The position numbers and the translations under genes were made by a program. The notes under the pieces were generated by a model that was not told the origin of the DNA, did not search any database, and saw only the letters and a program-made list of their open reading frames with translations. Source: Syntrophomonadaceae bacterium (GTDB lineage Bacteria; Bacillota; Syntrophomonadia; Syntrophomonadales; Syntrophomonadaceae). From it: a stretch of 43,664 nt of DNA. Where the stretch lies: the NCBI GenBank assembly GCA_018432955.1, contig JAHDSE010000130.1, positions 1 through 43,664 on the forward strand, read 5' to 3'. Each line of letters begins with the position of its first letter. Positions within the stretch are counted from its first letter, which is position 1. Below are positions 26,430 to 34,492 of the stretch, piece after piece.

Positions 26430-26522
26430 ATGTTCACGACAACACAACTCATGGTTGGCGGTGCTGTTCTTGCACTGGTTATTATAGCTTTTGTGATACT
26501 CGTCAGAAAAGAATTACAATAA
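26430..26522 (+). CDS. 30-residue single-span membrane peptide of the Na+-pump operon
   Basis: This is a tiny frame with an excellent ribosome site (AGGAGG, eight bases before ATG). The product is MFTTTQLMVGGAV followed by LALVIIAFVILVRKELQ: a polar N-terminus, one membrane helix of about 20 residues and a basic end. It is the first gene of a three-gene unit with a 47-residue membrane peptide and a GcdB-like pump, with gaps of 25 and 17 bases. It matches no family recognised here. Its place suggests an accessory subunit of the pump, perhaps part of a split GcdD-like anchor. The case rests on ribosome site, spacing and helix rather than homology. Confidence 0.6.
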   Translation: MFTTTQLMVGGAVLALVIIAFVILVRKELQ

Positions 26523-26547
26523 ATTTTCTAATTTAGGAGGGGATAAA

Positions 26548-26691
26548 ATGGATTCGATTACACTGGTACTTCAATTTTATGGGCTGGGTATTATTATATC
26601 CTTTTTGCTCGCGGTTACGATCAAAGCAATGTTGGGGACTATCCGCTTGTTCTCCCGCGATAAATCGGAAGAAGTACAACACGCAGACTAG
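26548..26691 (+). CDS. 47-residue OadG-like membrane peptide of the Na+-pump operon
   Basis: The product has one N-terminal membrane helix (about residues 6-29, VLQFYGLGIIISFLLAV) and a short charged tail (RLFSRDKSEEVQHAD). This is the outline of the gamma/delta subunits (OadG, GcdD) of Na+-pumping decarboxylases, but those are normally 80-115 residues and the one at 6.6 kb is 115. ATG 26548 follows GGAGGGG. The gene lies 25 bases after the 30-residue peptide and 17 bases before the GcdB-like gene. It probably anchors GcdA or the biotin carrier to the pump. The assignment comes from position and shape. Confidence 0.65.
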   Translation: MDSITLVLQFYGLGIIISFLLAVTIKAMLGTIRLFSRDKSEEVQHAD

Positions 26692-26708
26692 AAAGTGAGG
26701 ATAGGATA

Positions 26709-27920
26709 ATGGATTTAATGTATTTGTTTCAGGGTATAGGCACCTTTTTTGAAATGGAGACACATCTAGCCATAGCAAGAGTAATTTTAATATTTCTTGG
26801 GATAGCCCTTGTTTTTCTGGGAGCCAAAAATATTTTGGAACCCCTGGTCATGGTACCAATGGGATTTGGTATGGCAGCCGTAAATGCAGGTATGCTTTTC
26901 TTAAGTGATACCAAGATAGGCACCCTCGTAGTTGACCCTTTGGTTTCCGACATTCCCGGTTTGATATCTGTTCTGCAGATTGATTTTTTGCAGCCCGTAT
27001 TCACCTTTGCCTTCAGCAATAATCTGATCGCCTGTATTGTTTTCATGGGTGTCGGGGTGCTCTGCGATGTCGGCTATCTTTTGAAATATCCTTTTACCTG
27101 CATGCTCATAGCCTTGTTTGCAGAGCTGGGTACCATTGTCACCTACCCCATTGCCATAGCTATGGGGCTTCCTCCCGCGCATGCGGCTGCAGCAGCTATC
27201 GTTGGTACTGCAGATGGTCCTCTGGTTCTGTTTTCATCACTGATGCTGGCTCCGGAAATCTTTGTTCCAATTACAGTTATTGCCTATCTTTATTTGAGCC
27301 TGACCTACGCTGGTTACCCATATATCATTAAGGCAATGATTCCCAAGGAATACAGAGGAGCAAAAATTAAAACAAGCAAGAAAACGGTTGAAGTAAGTTC
27401 CCATGAAAAATTGGTTTTTTCGATAGTAGGCTGCACGATTTTATGCCTGCTGTTGCCGGCAGCTACTCCACTGCTGTTAAGCTTTTTCCTCGGTGTAGCC
27501 ATTAAGGAATCAGGGATAACCAAATACGTTACTATGATTGAATCAACTTTCTTATATGCCGCTTCCTTTTTCCTGGGTTTGATGCTGGGTGTCTTATGTG
27601 ATGCCAACACCATTTTAAATCCGGTTGTTGCCCCACTACTGTTTCTCGGTATTCTTGCCCTGACCCTTTCTGCGGTCGGCGGAGTCATTGGCGGCTACTT
27701 CATTTATTTTATCAGCGGCAAAAATTTCAATCCCACTGTAGGTATCGCCGCTGTATCCTGTGTACCCAGTACAGCTAAAATTGCCCAGAAAGAAGTCAGC
27801 AAAGCAAAAAGATCCACTATCATTCTGCAATGGGCCATGGGTGCGAATATATGTGGTGTGTTGACCAGCGCTATTCTCATGGGAATTTATATCACGGTCA
27901 TACCAATGCTTGGCAAGTAA
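26709..27920 (+). CDS. gcdB: Na+-translocating decarboxylase beta subunit, probable glutaconyl-CoA decarboxylase beta
   Basis: This 403-residue polytopic membrane protein belongs to the OadB/GcdB/MmdB family. The Na+-coupling Asp is kept in VGTADGPLVLF, and NPTVGIAAVSCVP keeps the N-x3-G-x4-S pattern. It is more diverged from the family norm than the copy at 5.0 kb: the N-terminal 60 residues and the GTADGPL and CVPSTAK segments differ. ATG 26709 follows GTGAGGATAGG. It is the third gene of the unit with the two miniature membrane peptides and is driven by a sigma-54 promoter. With GcdA (19.3 kb) and the 70-residue biotin carrier it would form a complete sodium-exporting glutaconyl-CoA decarboxylase. 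Assignment to that substrate is from context. Confidence 0.85.
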   Translation: MDLMYLFQGIGTFFEMETHLAIARVILIFLGIALVFLGAKNILEPLVMVPMGFGMAAVNAGMLFLSDTKIGTLVVDPLVSDIPGLISVLQIDFLQPVFTFAFSNNLIACIVFMGVGVLCDVGYLLKYPFTCMLIALFAELGTIVTYPIAIAMGLPPAHAAAAAIVGTADGPLVLFSSLMLAPEIFVPITVIAYLYLSLTYAGYPYIIKAMIPKEYRGAKIKTSKKTVEVSSHEKLVFSIVGCTILCLLLPAATPLLLSFFLGVAIKESGITKYVTMIESTFLYAASFFLGLMLGVLCDANTILNPVVAPLLFLGILALTLSAVGGVIGGYFIYFISGKNFNPTVGIAAVSCVPSTAKIAQKEVSKAKRSTIILQWAMGANICGVLTSAILMGIYITVIPMLGK

Positions 27921-27970
27921 ATTGGGGATTTTAAATAATCAGCTTTTGTATACCATTAGTATTTTACTAC

Positions 27971-28026
27971 TGTCATCCTGAGGCAAAGCCGAAGGATCTT
28001 AAGATTCTTCACTGCTCAGAATGATA
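27971..28026. repeat. Palindromic intergenic repeat, copy 2
   Basis: TGTCATCCTGAGGCAAAGCC at the left and a degenerate inverse of it at the right flank the core GGATCTTAAGATTCTTC. It shares ends and core with the longer element at 756-862. It lies just after the GcdB-like gene. Apart from this and the two hairpins below, 27921-28420 contains nothing recognised. Confidence 0.7.
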
Positions 28027-28212
28027 TGCCAGATATCAACTAAAATATACTAAACAATTTATTTTCAATCATTAGTAAGCCCTTGAATTAATTGTTGCTG
28101 GATTGTGCAAGTTGATTTGAATGATGCAAACTGATGCAAGCATAGAAATCATTAACACTCTCCCTCCAGTTGACTCACGGCTTCAATCTATTTTGAAATC
28201 AGACGGGTCAAC

Positions 28213-28249
28213 AAAAAAGCCGCTTTCGAACCCCGGAAGCGGCTTTTTT
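28213..28249. terminator. Strong bidirectional rho-independent terminator
   Basis: AAAAAAGCCGCTT pairs with AAGCGGCTTTTTT (13 bp), with A and T tracts on both sides. It lies between the convergent GcdB-like and universal stress protein genes. Confidence 0.9.
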
Positions 28250-28298
28250 GAGATATAAGGAACAGAAAATTGCTCAACTAATCGCTTTCTATCAAATG

Positions 28299-28334
28299 CT
28301 AAAGAAGGCTCCGCCTGAATGGAACCTTCTTTAG
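28299..28334 (-). terminator. Stem-loop after the universal stress protein gene
   Basis: CTAAAGAAGG pairs with CCTTCTTTAG, with CTCC and GGAA extending part of the stem. It lies 87 bases downstream of the leftward uspA-like stop and may act together with the terminator at 28213. Confidence 0.6.
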
Positions 28335-28420
28335 TAAAACGGTTTTCTTATCATATTAATGGATGGATGCCGGCTTTATGTCCTGTTTACCGGATACTTA
28401 AATGCACGTCTCTGACCAAT

Positions 28421-28849
28421 CTATTTTATGGCCATTACCGGACAATTGGCTTCGGCTAAAACCCTCTGGGTTACGCTGCCAATCAATGCACCAGCCAATG
28501 GTCTGTGTCCTCTGGTACCTATTATTACCAGGTCAACATCCTCACTGATTTCATGGATTATTTCAGCTGCAGGATAACCCGTAACAACCTTTTTAGTAAT
28601 TTTTATACTATCGGTCTCTAATTCCTTAAGGCTTGAATCAAATACATTGGCGCCGATCTCGGCTACCTGTTCTTCAGACAATGGATAATACTCCTTTATC
28701 GTGAAGTCGTACATATGAGTTGGTGGTTGGGAAACTACATGAAACAGCTTGATCTCAGCATTAAAAACCTTGGCATACTCCAGTGCAGTTGACAATGCCC
28801 TGCGCGAGTAAGCCGAACCATCGGTGGGTACAAGAATTCTCTTAACCAT
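28421..28849 (-). CDS. Universal stress protein (UspA family)
   Basis: This 142-residue cytoplasmic protein has the UspA fold. VKRILVPTDGSAYSRRAL opens the domain, and the nucleotide-binding motif GTRGHRPLAGALIGSVTQRV (G-x2-G-x9-G-S/T) is intact, so ATP binding is expected. ATG 28849 follows AAAAGGAGGAAAAG. It is a single-gene unit ended by two stem-loops. Such proteins dimerise and respond to starvation and stress; in anaerobes they often lie near transport or energy genes. Nothing in the sequence fixes a specific role. Confidence 0.9.
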   Translation of the reverse strand: MVKRILVPTDGSAYSRRALSTALEYAKVFNAEIKLFHVVSQPPTHMYDFTIKEYYPLSEEQVAEIGANVFDSSLKELETDSIKITKKVVTGYPAAEIIHEISEDVDLVIIGTRGHRPLAGALIGSVTQRVLAEANCPVMAIK

Positions 28850-29031
28850 AATCTTTTCCTCCTTTTAATTTTGATTTACTTAATTAAACATTAGCTGACA
28901 CATTATAATAGAATACTCTGGCTATTTTGATAAACTTTTACACCTATGTACACAGGTAATGTTTATTCCCATTTGCACTGCTATTGGCGCTTGAATTATA
29001 CTATTACTATACTAATATAAAGGAGCATTAT

Positions 29032-29313
29032 ATGCGTATTCTAAAATCAAATGATTCGACTAATTGCCCGCGCTGCGGTTCCGATAATTGCCAGGACATA
29101 CCCAGAACCAAAGATATTGCAGGCACTCTTATTGCCGCTGTTGCTTTTTCCTTTTTTATTTATGTTTTTGCTTTTAATTTTCCCATGCTATGGTATTTGT
29201 TAATAGCAATGCCTTTCTTTATTTTGTTTCTCATTCTTAAACCCAGTCGCAAGCGTTTATGCTTGGACTGTAGAAAGGTTTGGGAATACCGTGTTAAAAA
29301 AACCCAAGCTTAA
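29032..29313 (+). CDS. Small membrane protein with split zinc ribbon
   Basis: A 93-residue protein with CPRCGSDNC near the N-terminus and CLDCRKVW near the C-terminus, together a plausible four-Cys zinc ribbon, separated by two hydrophobic segments (about 28-48 and 50-66). The ribbon halves would therefore meet on the same side of the membrane. ATG 29032 follows AAAGGAGCATT; the longer frame starting at 28984 lacks a ribosome site. It is a lone rightward gene, convergent with the chemotaxis-type gene. No named family or function is recognised. Confidence 0.6.
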   Translation: MRILKSNDSTNCPRCGSDNCQDIPRTKDIAGTLIAAVAFSFFIYVFAFNFPMLWYLLIAMPFFILFLILKPSRKRLCLDCRKVWEYRVKKTQA

Positions 29314-29365
29314 AACCCTGGTACTATAAGACTATGCTGATCATTAATTTCGAAAAAGTATATTA

Positions 29366-30532
29366 TTACAACGATAACGACACTTTTTGTACAGTCTGAA
29401 CCATGCTGCTGATCTCTTCCAGGCTAGCTGTAATTTCCTGAATAGCTGCAGCCTGTTCCTCGCTGGCCAGCATGCCGCTCTTGGCCTCCTGGCTTAGTTT
29501 TTCGAGGGTATTTGATATCACATTGACGAATTTTTGTATTTCGTTTACCGTGCTTTTGGATTCTTCAGAGAGTTTACGCACCTCTTCCGCAACTACCGCA
29601 AATCCCCGGCCTACATCCCCTGCCCGGGCTGCCTCGATAGCTGCATTCAGACCAAGCATTTTGGTCTGGTCAGATATGTTTTTGACTTTCATTAAAATAC
29701 TATTAATAGTATCAGTAGTAGCAGCCAGATTGCTGATGTTATCATTCAGTGAACGACTGTTTATCGCTGTTTGCTCGGCATTGGTAGCCACTGATTCCGC
29801 TGCCTGGTTTATTTCATAAACACTCTTGTCCGTATCGTTTATAAAGCTTTGCAGACTGGATGCCAGGCCCCGGTTCAGGGCCATGCCTATGGCACCGACA
29901 ACCTCATCACTGCTCTTATCCTTTATGGGTATGGCCACTACCTTCACCGGGGTATTGTAGACCTCTTCGGGCAGTTCCCGTGACAGCCGGGCTCTCTCTT
30001 CCATAGCCTTTAAAGCCACTCCGCCCTGCCCAAGCCGGTCTCCAACCTGAGCAACGGATTTGCCGCCCAGCTCATAATTATCTGCTTCATAGCGGCACAG
30101 GAATTTCTCCCGGTCGCAGATATAGACCATGCAACCCTGCGGAAATTCATTGCCCATTAGTTTTACAAATGATTCAAAGGCTTCGATTTCAGGCCATATT
30201 TGAGCACATAAAATGCCCCAGGTTCCGCAAATTTTATCCTCAGAACCTGACTTCACAGGATAAACCTGCATCCACAGAGAAGGTATTGCGGGATTATCTG
30301 AGGGCATAGTAATGCTATCTGCCTTTCCGCTGTTTAATACCTTATTGACAAGCGAATGCTCTTTTATTCCCTGCCCCCTCTTCAGATAAGGGTATGTAAA
30401 GCTGCCAACGGTCTTGACCTCTGTTATAATATGTTCATCACTGCTGAAAACAATGCTCTCAATCCCGTTATTATCCATAACAGTAGTCATCATTTCGGTG
30501 TATTCCATAAGCTCATCGTCTCTTATAATCAT
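29366..30532 (-). CDS. Soluble methyl-accepting chemotaxis-type transducer
   Basis: This 388-residue protein has a C-terminal MCP signalling domain (about 235-388). The coiled-coil tip region includes [20 protein letters not shown] and [12 protein letters not shown]. The N-terminal 200 residues form an unrecognised sensory domain with no membrane helix, so the protein should be cytoplasmic and sense an internal signal. ATG 30532 follows AAAGGA; the frame's TTG at 30541 is less well placed. It lies 32 bases after the thioesterase stop in the same direction, at the far end of the beta-oxidation cluster. That suggests behaviour tied to acyl-CoA or energy state. The signalling domain is short, so a partner or truncated form is possible. 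Confidence 0.75.
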   Translation of the reverse strand: MIIRDDELMEYTEMMTTVMDNNGIESIVFSSDEHIITEVKTVGSFTYPYLKRGQGIKEHSLVNKVLNSGKADSITMPSDNPAIPSLWMQVYPVKSGSEDKICGTWGILCAQIWPEIEAFESFVKLMGNEFPQGCMVYICDREKFLCRYEADNYELGGKSVAQVGDRLGQGGVALKAMEERARLSRELPEEVYNTPVKVVAIPIKDKSSDEVVGAIGMALNRGLASSLQSFINDTDKSVYEINQAAESVATNAEQTAINSRSLNDNISNLAATTDTINSILMKVKNISDQTKMLGLNAAIEAARAGDVGRGFAVVAEEVRKLSEESKSTVNEIQKFVNVISNTLEKLSQEAKSGMLASEEQAAAIQEITASLEEISSMVQTVQKVSLSL

Positions 30533-30564
30533 AATTATCAATCCTTTAGCAAAGAATAATTGGG

Positions 30565-30966
30565 TTACTTCACATAGCTAAGAGTTGAATGGGATATCAC
30601 CGTATTATTTAAGTCAAAGACGGTTACTTCACCAAACACCAACCTCTTGCCGTTTTTTATCACCCTGGCTTCAGCCTTGAGGTCGCCTCCTTTATTAGAT
30701 CCCAAAAAATTGGTTTTTATTTCTGCAGTAGCTACCCTGCCGCTTGAGTCGATGCCGTTCTGGGTAGCCTGGGCAAGAAAAAAGGCCATGTCTGCAAGAG
30801 TTACCAGTACCCCTCCATGGGTACCTTGCCAGCTGTTGGCCAGCCGAGGGTTAAAAGGCATCGCTACTGTACAGACACCCTCGCCCGTTTCCAGGAGTCT
30901 GACCTGCAAATACTGATTTACCGGTATTTGAGCAAGATGGGCTTTGATTTCTGCAAAACTGGCCAT
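30565..30966 (-). CDS. PaaI-type hotdog-fold thioesterase
   Basis: This 133-residue protein has the hotdog signature [20 protein letters not shown], with the loop and helix that carry the catalytic residues of PaaI-like acyl-CoA thioesterases. ATG 30966 follows GGGAGATG by a suitable distance; an ATG nine bases upstream is less well spaced. It hydrolyses acyl-CoA to free acid and CoA, which could release CoA when beta-oxidation intermediates pile up. It follows the degenerate thiolase gene after a strong stem-loop at 31004-31041 and precedes the chemotaxis-type gene. Confidence 0.8.
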   Translation of the reverse strand: MASFAEIKAHLAQIPVNQYLQVRLLETGEGVCTVAMPFNPRLANSWQGTHGGVLVTLADMAFFLAQATQNGIDSSGRVATAEIKTNFLGSNKGGDLKAEARVIKNGKRLVFGEVTVFDLNNTVISHSTLSYVK

Positions 30967-31003
30967 CAAAATCATCTCCCTTTACATAATATTCCTATAA
31001 ATA

Positions 31004-31041
31004 GATGATTTCTTATCCCCGGGCCGGGATAAGAAATCATC
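31004..31041 (-). terminator. 16-bp perfect stem-loop between the thiolase-like and thioesterase genes
   Basis: GATGATTTCTTATCCC pairs perfectly with GGGATAAGAAATCATC around a six-base loop. Leftward it is followed by TATTTATAGG rather than a clean T run. It probably terminates or processes the cluster transcript, lowering expression of the last two genes. Confidence 0.6.
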
Positions 31042-31071
31042 AAGGAGGAGTTTTAAAAAAACTGTTATTAG

Positions 31072-32250
31072 CTATAATTTTTCCACTACTACTGACAATG
31101 ACTGCCCTCCCAGGGCACCAACATTAACCAGGCCTGTCTGGCCACTTTGCAGACGCTGCAGCATATTGACCACCATGGCTCCGCCGGTTGCAGCTCCGGC
31201 ATGTCCATAGCCCAGGCTGCCACCATCGGCATTAGCTTTCTCTGCAGCTTTTTCCAATTGTTCCAAAACCGCCAGAGCATATGCTGCCGAAGGCTCATGG
31301 AAATCAATAAAGTCAATCTCATCCAGGATTTTTCCTGTAGCCTTCAAGGCATTTTTTATGGATTTAAGCGTAGTGATCTCCAAAAGGCGAGGATTCCCAG
31401 CTGCTATGCCAAAACCCAGCATACGCGCAATTGGCTTAACTCCAAGCTCTTTAGCCCGGTCCGCAGAAAACATTACTATACTTGCCGAACCATCAGCCAA
31501 AGGAGCAACATTTCCTGTGGTCGCTGTGCCGTTTGCGTTGACTGCAGCCAGTTCCATTAATTGGGCAAATTCAGGAGCTCTGGCAGCATCATCAGCGTCC
31601 ACCATAACTTCCGCTTTTTTCACTTTTTTGGAAACAGGTGCAATGCCTTCTTTCCATAGTTCTTTCTTTACAGCCGCAGCTGCTTTGGCTTTGCTCAAGG
31701 CGGCATATTCATCAAGAGTTTTGCGGCTTATTCCATAGTTCGCGGCAACTATATCTGCCAGGCTAAATGCGCTCAGTTCACCGTAAAGATCAACGGGCTG
31801 GGCATTAATTTCGATCTCTTTCTTGGAATCTTTGATATTAAGACTATCTCCGCCAAATGAAGAGCGGGCATTCAAGATATAGTGCGGCGCCTGACTGTTG
31901 GTTTCTATCCCACCTGTCAAAAGCCCCCGGTATTCTCCTGCGATAATTTTGTTGAATCCACTTATCATGGTCTGCAGAGCACCAGCACAAAGCGTATTCA
32001 TAGTAAAGCCCGCTGTATCCTCACTTAATCCTGCCAACAGCCAGCCATGGCGGCCTATATTGGCGGGCAGGCTGGTTTGTTTGGCCTCACTGTAGATGGC
32101 AATATCCAGTTGGGACGAGTCTATCCCTGCTCTATTTACAGCTTCTTTCATCGAAACGGCAGCCAAGTCTTGCGAACGCTGGCCTGCTAATGAACCCATA
32201 TACAGACCAAATGGTGTTCGCACTGCACTGGCGATAAGCACTTCCTGCAT
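31072..32250 (-). CDS. Thiolase-family protein with degenerate active site
   Basis: This 392-residue protein has the thiolase fold and keeps the nucleophilic Cys88 (NTLCAGAL) and a His350 (GYGHAGAATGG). The second Cys of the usual C-terminal CxGGGxG is replaced (GALGGQSLS, Gly378), the conserved NEAFA is HEPSAA, and GHP is GHA. These are the positions that activate the acetyl acceptor and form the oxyanion hole, so ordinary thiolysis looks impaired. ATG 32250 follows GTGAGGGATTACG. It lies 23 bases after a complete thiolase gene in the same direction. It may be a partner subunit, an enzyme with another acyl-transfer reaction, or a decaying copy. The full-length frame argues against simple decay. 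Confidence 0.75.
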   Translation of the reverse strand: MQEVLIASAVRTPFGLYMGSLAGQRSQDLAAVSMKEAVNRAGIDSSQLDIAIYSEAKQTSLPANIGRHGWLLAGLSEDTAGFTMNTLCAGALQTMISGFNKIIAGEYRGLLTGGIETNSQAPHYILNARSSFGGDSLNIKDSKKEIEINAQPVDLYGELSAFSLADIVAANYGISRKTLDEYAALSKAKAAAAVKKELWKEGIAPVSKKVKKAEVMVDADDAARAPEFAQLMELAAVNANGTATTGNVAPLADGSASIVMFSADRAKELGVKPIARMLGFGIAAGNPRLLEITTLKSIKNALKATGKILDEIDFIDFHEPSAAYALAVLEQLEKAAEKANADGGSLGYGHAGAATGGAMVVNMLQRLQSGQTGLVNVGALGGQSLSVVVEKL

Positions 32251-32273
32251 CGTAATCCCTCACTTTCACTTCA

Positions 32274-33500
32274 TTAATTCAGGGCTTCAATAATCCCCGC
32301 TACCCCAATTCCGCCGCCACAACACATGGTTGAAAGACCGTACTTGCCTCCGGTACGCTCCAGGCCGTAAAGAAGCTTGGTGGTAATAATGCATCCGGTT
32401 CCGCCCAGGGGGTGTCCAAGAGCAATAGCGCCTCCCCACAAATTAACATGCTTATCCAACCACTCAAAATCAATATTCCAATCCCTGATCCATTCTCTGT
32501 ATACAGCCAGGCTCTGTCCGGCAAATGCCTCGTTCAATTCAACAAGATCCATGTCCTTAAGGCTTATACCAGCTTTTTCCATAGCCACTTTAACCGATGG
32601 CACCGGACCGCGCCCCATAATACTGGGATCAACACCGGCAACTCCTGAACCTATAATACGGGCCCGAGGCTTGATGCCTAATTCATCGGCCTTTTCTTTG
32701 GACATAATAATAGCCAGAGCAGCACCATCGTTTCTGCCTGAAGAGCTTCCTGCAGTTACGGTTCCGTCTTTTTTAAACACCGGTTTTAGTTTGGCCATTT
32801 TATCCAGGTCAGTCAGACGGGGATGTTCATCAGTATCAAAATACCCGGTGGAACCATCTTCCTTGGTATATGCCACGGGTATGATTTCTGCCTTGAAATC
32901 GCCATTCTCTATGGCTTTGGAAGCCAGCAACTGGCTTCGGTATCCAAATTCATCCTGCTCTTTGCGCGGAATATTGTGAATATCCACCAGGTTTTCAGCA
33001 GTGATGCCCATGGGAATATTACCATAACGTTCAACCGGAGCTGCTCCGGGACCACCTGCCAGTATGGCATCCTTAAATGTAGTATCCAGATTGCCAAAAG
33101 CCTGATTGGCTTTACCGTTGAGGAAATATTCTCCCTGGCTCATGGCTTCCACGCCACCTGCCAGTATTATGTCAGCAAAACCGTTTTTAATAAATTCATA
33201 ACCTTCCAGTATAGAGAGCAAACCGGAACCGCAGGCTACAGTCATACAAGTTGCCGGGACCTCTTCAGGGATTCCCATTCTTAAAGCAAAATTGCGCGCA
33301 ATATTGGCACAGCTGGCGTTTTGTTTAACCTGCCCCAACATGACATAATCATAGTCCTCAGGTTTAATTTTTTTCCTGTTGCGGTCAATAATGGCTTTGC
33401 CTACCTGGGATACCAGTTCAATAGCAGGCAAATCCTTAATCGTACCATTCATCCTGCCTATAGCAGTTCTGGCCATATCAATTATTACCACTTCACGCAT
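32274..33500 (-). CDS. Acetyl-CoA acetyltransferase / 3-ketoacyl-CoA thiolase
   Basis: This 408-residue protein is a complete thiolase. It has Cys90 in TVACGSGL, NEAFAGQSLAV, IALGHPLGGTG and Cys393 in MCCGGGIG. It would perform the thiolytic step of beta-oxidation for acetoacetyl-CoA or a longer 3-ketoacyl-CoA. ATG 33500 follows AGGAGGGATATA. The insertion RDWNIDFEWLDKHVNLWGG before the GG motif is slightly longer than in the 14.1 kb thiolase. It is upstream of, and close to, the degenerate thiolase and downstream of an enoyl-CoA hydratase, within the long leftward cluster. Confidence 0.9.
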   Translation of the reverse strand: MREVVIIDMARTAIGRMNGTIKDLPAIELVSQVGKAIIDRNRKKIKPEDYDYVMLGQVKQNASCANIARNFALRMGIPEEVPATCMTVACGSGLLSILEGYEFIKNGFADIILAGGVEAMSQGEYFLNGKANQAFGNLDTTFKDAILAGGPGAAPVERYGNIPMGITAENLVDIHNIPRKEQDEFGYRSQLLASKAIENGDFKAEIIPVAYTKEDGSTGYFDTDEHPRLTDLDKMAKLKPVFKKDGTVTAGSSSGRNDGAALAIIMSKEKADELGIKPRARIIGSGVAGVDPSIMGRGPVPSVKVAMEKAGISLKDMDLVELNEAFAGQSLAVYREWIRDWNIDFEWLDKHVNLWGGAIALGHPLGGTGCIITTKLLYGLERTGGKYGLSTMCCGGGIGVAGIIEALN

Positions 33501-33539
33501 TATATCCCTCCTATTTTGCCGGATAACACCTGATCCAGC

Positions 33540-34334
33540 TTATTTTCCTTTATATTCCGGCTTCCTTTTTTCCACAAAAGCTTTCATACCTTCCTTTGCG
33601 TCTTCACTGCCAAAGATAGCCGCCCAGGCGTCGTGTTCAACTCTCATCGCAGTTTCGGTATTAATACCCCAATTGGAATTAATAACTGCTTTGAGCATCT
33701 TCAACGTAAAAGGAGGCTTCCGGGCCAGCTTATTCGCCCATTCCCTGGCTGTGCTCATTAATTCGGACAGGGGAACCACTTTGTTGATAAGTCCCATTTC
33801 CAGTGCCGTCTGAGCATCTATTACATTACCAAAAAACAGCATTTCCTTGGCTTTGCACATGGATATATTCTGCACCAGTCGATGGGTCGCTCCACCGCCG
33901 GGGAAAATACCCACATTAATTTCTGAGCAGGCAATTTTGGCATTATCCGCGGCTATTCGCAGGTCACACAATAACACATTCTCTGCACCGCCGCCCATGG
34001 CATAACCTGCTACGGCTGCTATGGTCGGTTTCGGCATATCTGCCAGGGCCCTCTGACCAGCAAAATTATTATCAGCATGGTCCCGGGCATCAACTATCGA
34101 ATACTGAGAAAGAGCTGGCAAATCCCCGCCAGCACTGAACACTTTTTCCCCGCCGGTAAGAATTACCACCCTGACATCAGGATCTTCTCCCAGTGCCGTA
34201 AATATCTCTACCCGTTCCCGGTTCACTTCATTATTTATCGCATTTAATGTTTCCGGCCGATTGAATTGCACTGTTGCGATATGATCTTCGACTGTGACCA
34301 GCATGGTATTATATTTCTTATCTCTATATGACAA
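33540..34334 (-). CDS. Enoyl-CoA hydratase/isomerase family protein
   Basis: This 264-residue crotonase-fold protein has FSAGGDLPAL (oxyanion loop), GGGAENVLLCDLRIA and SEINVGIFPGGGATHRL, keeping both catalytic Glu positions. TTG 34334 follows GGAGGGCGTATTAA and gives MSYRDKKY. The protein is the same length as, and clearly a paralogue of, the one at 38.6 kb (start MSYRDKEY), suggesting duplication within the cluster. It lies between the 3-hydroxyacyl-CoA dehydrogenase and thiolase genes; spacers of about 158 bases on the upstream side hold ACCGCA/TGCGGT inverted repeats. Confidence 0.88.
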   Translation of the reverse strand: MSYRDKKYNTMLVTVEDHIATVQFNRPETLNAINNEVNRERVEIFTALGEDPDVRVVILTGGEKVFSAGGDLPALSQYSIVDARDHADNNFAGQRALADMPKPTIAAVAGYAMGGGAENVLLCDLRIAADNAKIACSEINVGIFPGGGATHRLVQNISMCKAKEMLFFGNVIDAQTALEMGLINKVVPLSELMSTAREWANKLARKPPFTLKMLKAVINSNWGINTETAMRVEHDAWAAIFGSEDAKEGMKAFVEKRKPEYKGK

Positions 34335-34492
34335 TTAATACGCCCTCCTTTCTGATGTCTATAGACCGCAGTTATGGTTGCGGTTTATACTGCCTGTTCA
34401 GCCGGATAAACCACAACCACCTTTTTTTACATATTTAAACCTGAGCGTATATTCTTTAAGGACTGATGCTATATATCGTTGACCTTTTCAGT

